Source: Batrachochytrium dendrobatidis JAM81
Taxonomy: Eukaryota; Chytridiomycota; Chytridiomycetes; Rhizophydiales
Length of the DNA stretch: 64,000 nucleotides
Direction of reading: 5' to 3'
NCBI RefSeq assembly: GCF_000203795.2
Contig: NW_006281116.1
Span: 79,195 to 143,194, forward strand
Shown one piece after another: positions 47,822-59,256 of the stretch. A program made the position numbers and the translations under genes. Below the pieces are notes generated by a model. That model did not search any database. It saw nothing but the letters and a program-made list of their open reading frames with translations, and had not been told where the DNA came from. Within the stretch, counting starts at the first letter, position 1, and each line of letters begins with the position of its first letter.

Positions 47822-49333
47822 TCATTTTGCAGCAGATGCCTTTGGTTTTGACTTGCTCTTGTTGACAGGAGCTTTACTACGCACTGACTTGGTCTTAATT
47901 TTTTTTGAAACACGACCCATAACACGCTTGATATTGTCAGATTTAGATGCACGAAGTCCCTCGGCGGTACTTTTGGTAGTTGAATTACCACTTTCAGCCA
48001 ATGTTGGATTACTTCTGGAAATGCGCACTTGACGACCTTGTAAATCTGTATCATTCAGTTTCAATGCCAGTGAAACCGAGGATCGCTCGGCAAACTGAAC
48101 ATATCCGAATCCTTTTCCAACGTTTGTGTTTCGATCACGAATTACGCGTACATTTGCTATATAGTAAACACAATGTCAGCATTCAAATAATATTGATTAA
48201 TCACTTGAATCTAAAATAAAACCAGGATTAATAAAATCAAATCATCCCGTACTTATATCACCACAGTCACTAAAAAAACTCCACAGAGCTTCTTCAGAAA
48301 TGTCAAATAACAAATTTCCAATAAAGATGGATTTTTTGTGATCGTATTTTTTTTGCTGGGTTGTTTCAGATCTATCCACACGAAGATGTTTCTCTAAAAA
48401 CAATGTGCCATGAAGTTCTAAAGCTTTTGAAACAGATTCGGGAAGTTCATAAACAATATAGGCGTTAAGTGAGTCTCGCTTATCATGAAATTGCTTGGCA
48501 GAATAGGCTAATTTGCGCGGCAGTTTTGAATTGAATGCCTATTTTCAAAGATTAATATCATCCATATTGATTGAAAACAATTTCTAGTTTAAAAACAGCA
48601 AAATACAACATCATGCCAACCTACAATAGATCTGAATCGAATACATTCAATTGTTCCAAATTGTGAAAATAGAGTTTTCAACTGTTGCAAGGCTGCCTTG
48701 TGATCCAACCATTCAAATTGTCAGTAAAATTGAATCATAAAGCATATATGATACACCACATAAATACCCGACCTTTTCAGTAACACAAATAGGTAGATTG
48801 CCAACAAAAATAGTACGGGATTGACGAGCAATGAGTTCCTTCAGTTTTTCTCGACGACTGAGCGACTGTTCTTTGGCCTTGGTTGCATCTTCAGCATCGG
48901 ATCCATCAGCAACGTCAATCTCAGTACTTTTTGAAGAATTTTCAGTATTTATTTCAGATTTGGTTTCGATGGATGTGGCTGCAGTCACGACTGGTTCTAT
49001 CGACTTGATGACAGGTTGAATACAGCTGTTTTGTGGAGCAAACATCATGCTTACAGGGTTTACAGGTGCAGATGTGGAAAACAATGAAGCGATTTTGGGA
49101 TCTAGTTTTCCAACAGCTCCAAGGATCGACGTGGCAGCAGATGCAATATTTTCTTTGGTCTTGCTATTTTTTTTCGATTTTTTAGATTTAGTCTGTTTAA
49201 TAGCAAGCTGAGGAATGTTTTGGGTAGAAGTTACGGCTAGTGGATCGCCTGTGACAAGAGGTTTCTCAACCAAATCATTTCCAGCAGCTTCAGCCTTGGA
49301 ATCCTTTTTTGTTAGTTTGGATTGCTTACCCAT
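47822..49333 (-). CDS. NOP12: Nop12/RBM34-like nucleolar RNA-binding protein
   Basis: Ribosome biogenesis factor (60S, 5.8S maturation in yeast Nop12). The start at 49333 (MGKQSKLTKKDSK) follows a non-family N-terminal extension. After a Ser/Lys-rich region, the first RRM begins RTIFVGNLP and, after an intron, continues QLKTLFSQFGTIECIRF. The second RRM carries SIFIGNLLFDISEEALW and the RNP1-type KGFGYVQF. The C-terminus is strongly basic, suited to nucleolar retention. Four or more exons; limits approximate. Divergent from TAF1 (~175 bp between starts). Confidence 0.85.
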
Positions 49334-49508
49334 TACTAAATATGTCAAGTTTTGTATTTTGAAAATCAAAAAAGTCGCAATTCAAGCCAAACTTTAATGA
49401 CATGAATATGGGGTGCAGACCCCAATATCTATTGGGACGCAATCGCTATTTTTGGTTTGGATTCAACTTTCTCCACAACCAGCAAACAGCATCGTTGGGA
49501 GTGGTGGT

Positions 49509-52500
49509 ATGTCCAGTTCTGTGCAATACCTTTTTGGTAATGTTGACGAAAAGGGAAACTTGGATAAGGATGTTTTAGATGAGGTAATCGACTGCTATTG
49601 GTGTGGGCTTCTCTTTCATGCAAACTACTTCAAATCTCGTCTGCAGCAACTAGATCATATACTGATAGTACTGCATCTATGTTAGTGTGTTTTTGCTATT
49701 AGATTTCGTTCATATCAAATTATACTTTAATTTTGGCTTCAGTTTTTAAATATATGTATATGGAAATCTCGAATCTATGCAGCGTTTTGATTATTTTGAT
49801 CTATCCATACATGGACAGTGTTTGTCAATGTCATTTCCAGTCATGGCACTAACCGCTGTTTTTAAAAAATAGGATCTTCGAGAAACTCTTAATTCAAGAG
49901 AAGCAACAGAGTATTTGGATCGAATCTTTACCAGTGTTTTAGAAATTGATGATAGCTCGACAGGAAATGCTGCAGATAATGCATTTCGAGTTCAACCAGC
50001 TGCAGATGCTGTGGATTATTCAAATTTTCAAGAGCTAGCTGATGATCAATCTTCTACTGCTTTATTACCTCAATCACAAGAATCTGTTCAAGCACATTCA
50101 TCCTATCCAGTACCTTTTCAACCTTCGGGATTCCCTGCTCCATTTTCACTCCAGCAGACAGTCAATATTCAGCGAGCAACAGATCTTCAAGATGATTATG
50201 ATGATGATGGGGATACTGCTCAGGAAGATCAACATACATCCCAATCTCAACCAGCGCAATCACAGTTCATGCCAATGATTCCAATCTCAACTATCCAGCC
50301 ATTTCAAAACATTGCTTCGTCTGTACCATCTTTACCAAACATACCACAAATTATGCCATTTATGCCTGTATTCCCAACAGTAAACTTAAACCTTTCTCAA
50401 ATACCTATACAAGCACCGGCAAAAGTGTTTACAAAGGAGCAATTAGCCAAACTGTTTCCTGGATATGATCAAGGAAGACTTCGGTTTTCACAGCTTTTTG
50501 CTGGAAAGATATCCAAACGTCCAACTCACTTGCGTACAGATATTTCAAAAAAACGTATGCTATACTTGAAGTTTTTTGATTTCCGAGTAAATTTTTGTAT
50601 ACTATGTTGATTAATCAATTGGATTGTTTTGCTATTTATATAGTTCGAAAAGATCAATTTTATGATGTAATGCGTGACGACAGAGATTTATTTGTAAAAT
50701 GTATTCCAACACGGCTTCCAATAGAGTCGTACAAGCAACCTTTGCCAGATCATAGTACTGATAATGTAGTTGCAGTATCCGAAGTAGTTGAATCTGAAAA
50801 GTTGGAATCCAAAATAAGCGTAGTCGATGACCATCTTTTGGCACCTGTCATGCTAGAGTCGTGGGAGGAAAATATTGTTTGGGATATCAATGACAAAGAT
50901 GAGGATGTGCCTATGGACTTTGAGATGCCTATCAGAAGGTATGTCTACGAATATACATCTAGTTCACTTTTAACAAATGCTGTTTATTTTGCTAAAATAT
51001 CATTTTTTGTATTGGCAATTTAGAAAGGATCGAGCTCGATTTAGAAACACCCATTTAGACAAGGACGATTGGCTTGAGGCTGTTGTGTTTGATGAAGACA
51101 CTCCATCAGTCAAAGTTCCCTTTCATCTTGACGATCCACGACTCGTTATATCAAACGAAACCCTTGTTGGTATTCAAAAGCGTGCAAAAAATCCACCTGC
51201 TTCACAGTCACTCTTTTACAAACAGCGCGTACGTATTAGCTTGATGCATTTTTTGTTTTAGCGGAAAATGCACTGATTACTGATTTACTGTCATATTCTT
51301 GTATTTGTATACTATAGCCTGATGGAAAACTTATTGATCGATTTAATATATCAGAGGACTGGCTTTATGAAGTCACAAAACCAAGAACTGCGCGTGTTCG
51401 TCAAACACATGGTCCTGTTAGCATTCAGCACTCGCTTCCTGCCATCAAAATGCATCCTCAATATGTAAATTTTATTTTGTTTAGTTGACGATTTGTCATT
51501 TTATGCAACTGTAGTAACCTTGATTTATATATACAGCTGAAACCTTTGCTGCAACTTCGCGAACTCCGGTCATTCCATCGCCCTGCATTTAAATTCATAA
51601 TTGGCGAGGTCGTTCAATTTTCTCGACCAAAAGCAGTCAAAAAACGGCCCAAAGAGATTGATCCTTCTGATCTTATGCGAACTCCAAAAGATATCAGTCT
51701 AAGAGATACTTCTAAATTTGTTCTTGTGGAGTATTCTGTATGTATTTATAAAGAGCTGGTGATTTTTTGTGCTTTTACTCCAACCATTGAGCTAATTATT
51801 TTTTATCGATGTTCAATATTGGAAATTAGGAAGAGTATCCTCTGCTGATGCAAACAGTCGGTATGGCCAGTTTGATCTACAACTACTATCGTAAAAAGGA
51901 CGAAAAGGATAATTTTGTTCCAAAGGTAAACTACCAAAACGCATTTTTAGTTGCTGCCTTGAAATTGATTGATTCACAGCTGCTGTGATTGAAACTGAAC
52001 TAGATGAACAATGGCGGCGCATACATTCTCGAGTCTGTTGATGCATCACCTTTCTTTGGATTTGGTGATGTCAGACCTGGTGAAACAAGACAAGTCTTGT
52101 ATAATAATTTATTGCGAGCGCCTATTTTCCCACAAAATGCTGCACCTACTGATTTTTTGATGATAAGGTGAGCTGTGTATTATATCTATACTGGGTTACG
52201 CTGTGCTAACCATACTGCTCATTGCATTTAATTATGCAGACACTCGTATCACGGAAAAGTAAAATACTTTATTCGGGATATTCCAAATATGTACAGTGTT
52301 GGTCAAATCTTTCCTGTGCAAGAAGTTCCTCGTCCTCAAGCTCGGAAAATCACACAGTCTCTCAAACAGCGATTGCAGGTTGGCCGATTGTGTTTGGCGT
52401 TTTTAGCTATATTGCCAACTAAAACCGCTTTGAATTGTACATAGGTGGTATCATTTCGACTTATGTGGAAGGACCCATTTAGACGACTGAGGTTTGACAG

Positions 52501-55476
52501 AATGAAAAAGTTTTTCCCCATGTTTTCCGATCTCCAGATTCGTCAAAAGCTCAAGGTATTGTGCCTCAAACCATGCCTATATTTTATTATATTGGTATCT
52601 GCAATAATTTACACCATAAGCTACTCTTGTTGAATTTAACTTTTCGTATCAACTTGCTTGGTTTTGGTTATTAGGAGTTTGCGCAGTACTTGAAAAAAGG
52701 TGAAAATACCGGATGGTGGAAATTGAAAAGCAGTGTCAAATTGCCAGATGAAGATGGAATCCGAAAAATTATTACGCCAGAACAGGTAGGCTTGTGATAA
52801 TTTGATTTATTTGGGCTGTTTTATTCTCAATTGAATATACTAACCATTTAAGCAACGGATATGTAGGTATGTCTTTACCAAAGCACATTAGTTGGTCAGC
52901 AACGACTTCGCGATGCTGGTTATGGCAATGATGATCTTTTGGATCTTCAAAACGAGGAAGATGAATCTACATTGGACATAGAAGTCCAACTAGCTCCATG
53001 GGTCACTACAAAGAATTTTGTGATTGCAGCATCGGTAATGTGTATATTTTATTGGCGCTTCAAAACATATCCGTTATGTAGTATGAAATTGCTAACCATG
53101 CCAATACATTACAGGGAAAGGGAATGGTGAGGCTTTTTGGACGCGGAGATCCTACTGGGTGCGGAGAAGGGTTTAGCTATATTCGTGCTTCTATGAAGGA
53201 GATGTTTTTCAAATCCGGTCTTTCAAACGAAACTAAAAATGGTGAGTAATCCATGGCAAGATATTGGATTAGAGTGTTGGTTGAGCATTGATTTTATTGC
53301 ATAGTATTTACCTTGTATAATTTTGCATTTTTCACTTTTAGCCTTTATTAATGCAAAAGCCCAGGCAACTTTCCACAAGTACTCTATTGCTGAGCAACAA
53401 AAGGAATACAAAGAAGAGGTTAGTGTACACCTTGGCTTTACCAAAACCGATTTTGATTTTGGATATTGATTATGGCTTCTAATACATTGTTGTTATAGAT
53501 TGATCGCATCTGGACAAAGCAGCTCAAGTCTCTTAGTTGTACCACAATTCCTGAAGATACTGATCCTGCCGATGCAGAACTTGAAAATATGAGAAGTAGC
53601 AAGCGGGTATGAAGTTTGATTTGAAAAAGAGTACTGGCATTTTTTGTAATTAGTCAGCCATCTGAATATATGTGATTTATTATTTTGGTATGTAGAAATT
53701 AGAGATTGAAGAGGAAAAGGAGCGTCGTAGACAATATGGCTACAATGATGCATCCTCGCCTGCACCATTTTCTCCACCATCCATGCGCAACGATAATAGT
53801 AAGGCATATATCTGTACTATAGTTTATAGTGCAAACTGTGATGATTGCATTAACGGTTTGTTTTAATGATAGATCAATACTCGGATGTTGAAGATGAGGA
53901 TGCGGGTTCGATGATGGGAAGCACACTTGCCGGAAAAAATAAAGTGCTGGTTATTTCAAGAATGGTAAAATAATATGTGCTTGCGAATGTCAACCAGCTT
54001 GCTACCATGTGCATTTGTACTGAGCTAATTGCTGAATATTGTTTAAAATTACAACTCCATTGACTTGTATCTGCAGATCCGTAACGACCAAGGCGAGCTA
54101 GACTGGAAATCAGAAGTCATTACTGATGGACGTGTAATTAACGCATATCTTCGACATCGAAGCATTATTGAAAAAATAGATGAAGGAGATGAAAAGTGAG
54201 TAAAATTAGCCACTCTGGCTCTTTATATATATACTTGTATTGATGATTGCTTTATGTCTGTGTTGATTGCTGATACTATTTTATTATTGGTCAGCTTTGA
54301 CATTTCCCTTTTGTCCGAGGAAGAACGCCGCGAGCTTAGGCAACGAAAAACGCGCGAGCATGTTGCACAACTTCAAACTAAACTTGGCAATAAACCAATC
54401 TCTGGCAACCCTAACGAAGCTGCACATTCTTCCTCTGTAGCCCCTGACTTAGATGCCAACGTTTTAGCAGAACAGCAGCCATCACGGTCATTGGCTGGTG
54501 CTAACCCCGAGTCCACATCTCAAACGCAATTACATTTACAAACTCAGCCGTTAAAAACGATTCCACCTGTGATTTTAAAGTTAAATTTAGGTAGGTGTTT
54601 GGTTTTGCACATTTTACCTGTATGTATATCATGTTCCGTGTATACTCAGATCATAATAAACATTAGGCAATTCCTCTTCAGTACCAACTTCTGCACAATC
54701 AAATGCCTCTTTACTCCCTGAACCGACAGTAATTGCTATAGACCAAACCACTATTTCTTCTCGTAAACGACGCACAATTGATTTTCATGGCACAAATTCT
54801 CAGCCAACCAAGGCTGCTCGTAGAGGAAGTCCAAAAATCGAGCTTTCAAACATCCTAGAAACCATTATTATGAAACTTGTTGGTACTTCTGGAGCAGAGC
54901 CTCTCTGTCAGCCTAATAAGGCAGACGACTATGCAAAAATGATAGCAAACCCGAAAACACTTGACCAAATTCGCAATGACGTTCGCAATTTCAAGTACAA
55001 AAGCCATATTGATTTTTGTGCAGACATTGAATTGGTTTTAAAAAACTGTATAATGTATTATGGATCCGACCATCCACTTACTGCTGTTTCTCGCCAACTG
55101 GTTGCTCAAGTTAAAGATTACATTACAGAGGTATATTTTGTTGTTTATTTGGCATGTTTTTGAAATACCTTGGTGTGTATTAGGAAAACAGCCATCTAAC
55201 CGATTAACGTTTGTTTTTGCTTAGCATGAAAAGGATCTTGTTTTTATTACTTCTGCTATGGCTATGAAACTAGCATCAGCAAATATTCCCGCGTCATCTA
55301 TAGCCACTGGTGACGTTCTCCATTCTGAAGACACGACTGATTTTGATTCAGTCATTGGTAAGCCTGCAACGCACCAACGTTCAAGCATGTCCACGGCGCA
55401 TGTACTTTCAGCTCAGCCCGAAACCACTTATTCCACTTTTGATGTCAAGAACGAACCTGATGTAGACATTGAATAA
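49509..55476 (+). CDS. TAF1: TAF1, largest TFIID subunit
   Basis: About 6 kb, many short-intron exons. The start MSSSVQYLFGNVDEKG matches the TAF1 N-terminal (TAND-like) region. Further landmarks: RLRFSQLF, the DUF3591 core beginning LRSFHRP through ISLRDTSKFVLVEYSEE, GMASLIYNYYRKKDE, FFGFGDVRPGET, IFPVQEVPRPQ and AFINAKAQATFHKY. Near the C-terminus is ILETIIMKLV and one bromodomain-like module (SHIDFCADIELVLKNC, YYGSDHP). I see only one bromodomain and no CCHC zinc knuckle, unlike human TAF1. It scaffolds TFIID at core promoters. Confidence 0.9.
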
Positions 55477-55535
55477 AATTATGTGTGATTTATTCTATCC
55501 TTTATTGCAGCTTTTTGCAGTTTTTTTAAAATGAT

Positions 55536-56667
55536 TTAATGTAAATCCGCCACTATTTTTGAAGTAAGGTGCAGTTGTTCCTCAAACCTTCCATGAAATG
55601 CATTGGCCATGTAATAGAATGGAGCTTCAACCTCTGTGTTTGTTGCCTAAGAGAATACAACGAATATGATCAATATTATGGTTTTAGATGAATAAAATAA
55701 ACACTCGATCGTTTACTTTGATTTAGGTTCAAAAAGTGAGAATAAACTATTGACATTCTAATGCTTGTACTTACCGCAGCACATTCAAAGTAAACCAAAT
55801 TATGCTGTTTTGCGTACTCTTCTCCTTCCTGCTGAGTTACTTGTCTACGTAAGGACTGATCTGTCTTGGTTGCAACAAGAATTCCTAGTATATTAAACCA
55901 CCGTGTATGTGGCAGTCGGGTAAAACAAATTCAAAATCATGTCAAGCTTACATAAATTGGAAATAGTTTTTGTATTGATTTGATATCAAAAAATAAATAA
56001 GAATTTTAGGTATACCATTGCTTCCACGAAGATCCTTGATTGACTTGATAAACTGGCTCCATTTTGGCAAAGCCTTGAATGATTCCGAGTTGGTGGTGTC
56101 ATACACGAGCATATACGAACTAGCCTGTCTGCACTATCAAGACATTTGAACATTGGACGAAATTAGTGTTGATCAAATGATTTAAACTCCATTCATTATA
56201 TGATATGTAGCATACATATTTTGAAAGGTATTCTTGAAACACGTCATGTCCTGCCAGATCGTAAATAAAAAGCTCGACAGTAACGTTGGTATCGGGAATA
56301 TTCACGGGTTTGATGCATACATCCACATGGATAGTCTTGTCGCATGATACGTATATTTGATATATGCAAGTTGAGGATAATTATATTTTACAAAATTGAG
56401 TAGCATAAATTGAAACTCGAGCAACTGCAATTTTGAAAACCATTTACCATGCTATAGGTTTTTGGAAACTGACTTCCATCGCTATGAAACGTCTGCACTA
56501 AAGCTGTTTTTCCTACAGATGCATTGCCTGTAAAGTGAATTGCAAGATTATTTTTTTCAGTTACAAGATATTTGGACAAGATGGTTGTTTGAAAACTCGG
56601 GCTAGAAATGTAAAATTCATATACCTAACACGAGGCACTTGTTTCGAAGAATAAGTTTAGAAGCCAT
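55536..56667 (-). CDS. IFT27: IFT27, Rab-like small GTPase of the intraflagellar transport B complex
   Basis: Exons starting at 56667 (MASKLILRNKCLVLG) join the P-loop exon GNASVGKTALVQTFHSDG, then DVCIKPVNIPDT and ELFIYDLAGHDVFQEYLSKY (switch II, G3), a small exon region ASSYMLVYD, ATKTDQS (G4) and the C-terminal EVEAPFYYMANAFHG, ending at 55536. The SVGKT, DxAGH, TKTD and VYDTT signatures match IFT27 rather than Rab. IFT27 pairs with IFT25 and governs cargo export from flagella. Head-to-head with the TPR gene. Confidence 0.88.
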
Positions 56668-56851
56668 GATGTAGATAGTATCAATACAGTAAGTTGTTGC
56701 GTTGGGTACAAGTAGGTTGGAATGCAAGATGGTGTAAACTTTATTCTACTCGAAAAACTCCGACGCTCAACTTTAGATTTAAACTCGCCATTTACAGCAT
56801 TCGACTACATTGAATTCAACCTTGATTTGACGTATATTTTGCAACACATTC

Positions 56852-57443
56852 ATGGCAGCAGCAATACATCAGGTTATAGACCACCACATGGCTTCTGTAA
56901 ATAATGGACAGACCACAAGCTGTGAGGAGTGGTTAATGCTGCGAGTCGGGGCGGTTCCCCGCAACTCACTTGGATGGTTCAGATGTGGAGTGGGATTTTA
57001 TAACAAAAAGGAGTTCACCAAGGCCATCGAGTGTTTTGAAAAAAGCGTACAGCTTGATCCTATGAATGTAGGTTTGGGTCAGAATTGATTAAACTAGCAT
57101 AAATGAGAACCATTCATTTACAAGGCTGATGATTTTTGGTTTACATTATTCTTTAAACGACAACGTTTCCATGCACTCTCGTCGGTAAATAGTACAATGC
57201 TTACCAGATTATGGCTCGAGCCTGTATTGCCGTCAACAGTAAGCGTAGTTTTTTGGCCCAATCTGACCATCAATGGATGGAATATGTCTGGTGTTGATAT
57301 GTTTAGCATGTTCCAATACTTGAATGTCTTTGAATTGTATAGGAAAAGACGATGCCATCAATGCATTAAAGCAATCTGTATCGTTGGATAATCCTTCCGA
57401 TTGGCAAGTGTATTGCCAGATCTTGACAAGTTTGCCCGATTGA
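56852..57443 (+). CDS. Small tetratricopeptide-repeat (TPR) protein
   Basis: Three exons (56852-57067, 57193-57238, 57343-57443) join in frame to 120 aa. Two TPR-like repeats are visible: LGWFRCGVGFYNKKEF...AIECFEKSVQLDPMN and YNAYQIMARACIAVN...DDAINALKQSVSLDN. Repeat sequence resembles part of TTC27/Emw1, but the rest of that protein is missing, so this may be a separate small TPR protein or a partial gene. The start is uncertain: another frame is open from ATG 56719. Confidence 0.55.
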
Positions 57444-57647
57444 AATTTTATCTCGACAAGATTTGAATATGTAATGCTAACTCTAACACTTGACAATCAA
57501 ACGGTATCTTTACATTCGACTTCACCTCTATAAATGGATGACCTTGATCATAATATAATTGTATTTGGCGGCATATCAAACGCTGGACAACACAAACCAG
57601 GCAACTGCTGGTTGAATTGACTTCAAATAAGGAATAAATATATGGAG

Positions 57648-58857
57648 CTAATAAGGACGATATCTTGAATTAAAATCTGAATCTTTGTGGTTTGGACGTC
57701 GAATATGAGATGGGTTGAACTGTGCATTGTAATAGCGTTCATCTGAATCGTGTTTTACAGGTTCTGTTCGTGATGCCTTGAGAGGATCCAAAAGCTCTCG
57801 AGTTCGTTGTTTCTCCTTTGCTTCTCTTTGTAATCGCTCCTTTCGTAGTTCTTCAATAGTCAAAGTGTTTGAACAACTCGAAATTTCTCCAGATTCATGC
57901 GACTTTGGTTTGGAAACTTTAAAAGTCGAGTGATCGTGTACATCAGTTTTCTTTTTTTTGGACAAGTATCTTGCCATGTCTTGAACAGGATCCATTTGTT
58001 TCTTTTTCTGTTCATCCTTTCTACTGCGACTCTCACTAGATTCAAAAAGTCAAAACTGAATCAAGATATTCCAACAATAAAGTAAATCCAGTAGTCAACG
58101 CATTCCAAAACAGAATAATAAGCTTACAGATCTGCAGGCCTGACAGACTTTTCTCGTCGAGATCTGCCATAATCCATGTCTGCATACCATGGAGTCTCCT
58201 TCTTTCCATCCCGAGTTTCTCCCAGATAAACTGTCAGTTTTCTTTCCCACTTTTTCTTTTCAGCCAGCTTCTCTGCATCCAGTTCTTGGTTGGTGGTATG
58301 ATGGAGTGGCTAGTTTCCGATATATATTGAGCTAAACCAGACACCGATGGATTCCTTCTCAACACATCAAGAGTCCAGATAACGTACCTTGCTTTTGCGA
58401 TGATCTGAATCAGTACGGTGGTGAGATGACGAACCAAAAGGTTCTTTATGATCATTGGATAGCTCGGTAACTGTGTTGGTTATACCGGAACGACTTATTG
58501 CTCTAGCTCGTAGTGTTTCCAGTCGAATCTCTTGTTCCTAACACATTCCAGATTCACCATCAACACATATTCGCTACTCATAAAGCCAGCAAGTGTCACT
58601 GCATCAAGTCATGAGATGGCCAAGAGGTTACATACCGCTTTGGTTGCTCGTTGATGCTTGCTCTCTCCTTTCAACTCTGCCTGACGCTCATCTTGTCGAA
58701 CTTTTTCAATGTTTTTTTGGCTGTATACATTCCAACTAGCGATACACAATAACAAGCGTTCAATCACTCTGTATGCAAGTACAATGTTCATGCAGCTGTT
58801 TGGATCCTGTAAACTGTTGCTTTACCTTTTATGTGGAAGCAGATTCAGTTTTCCCAT
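57648..58857 (-). CDS. LENG1: LENG1-like protein (spliceosome-associated candidate)
   Basis: The first exon (58857 to about 58830, MGKLNLLPHK) joins the second, SWNVYSQKNIEKVRQDE, giving the conserved CIR_N N-terminus. The C-terminal exon carries LTIEELRKERLQREAKEK and RYYNAQFNPSHIRRP, which match the LENG1 tail. Middle exons are Ser/Lys/Asp-rich with scattered charged repeats; their limits are approximate. LENG1 proteins are nuclear and found in spliceosome preparations; role uncertain. Confidence 0.8.
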
Positions 58858-59256
58858 ATCCTGATAGTCGCTGGGTTGAGTTCAAGTTTTTGTTGATGGA
58901 AAGCAAGAAACCATCTTGACCATCCAAAATAGTGTATCGTTGGCACTCATCAAATGTAGTTTGTATTAAAGCTTATAATTATCACTCAACTGTAAACTCA
59001 AAGCTCTTGGAAGATCTTCACTAGGATTAGAAATCCAATACTTGAACACATGAGCTGCATTGCAGAGATTTAAAGCCAATCCATTTATCTCAATTATCAA
59101 AAAGTTTAAATCCGAAACTGTTTTTATTCAACCGACAAGACACAATCGTAAAACATTCAATTCATAAGAATAGATTGGCTCATTGTGCAAGTTGAATATT
59201 GAAATAAAATAACAAATCAAGCAAACTCGAGGTAGTGCAAGAAAAGTTGAAGGTAA
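58858..59256. other. Intergenic region LENG1 / isocitrate lyase, nothing seen
   Basis: About 400 bp, AT-rich, between the LENG1 start and the ICL 3' end (both minus strand). No credible ORF or repeat. Presumed LENG1 promoter plus ICL 3' UTR. Confidence 0.5.

Noticed and set aside
56719..56898. 60-codon open frame before the TPR gene
   Set aside because: Out of frame with the TPR exons, no credible intron joins them, no family similarity; kept only as a note on start uncertainty.
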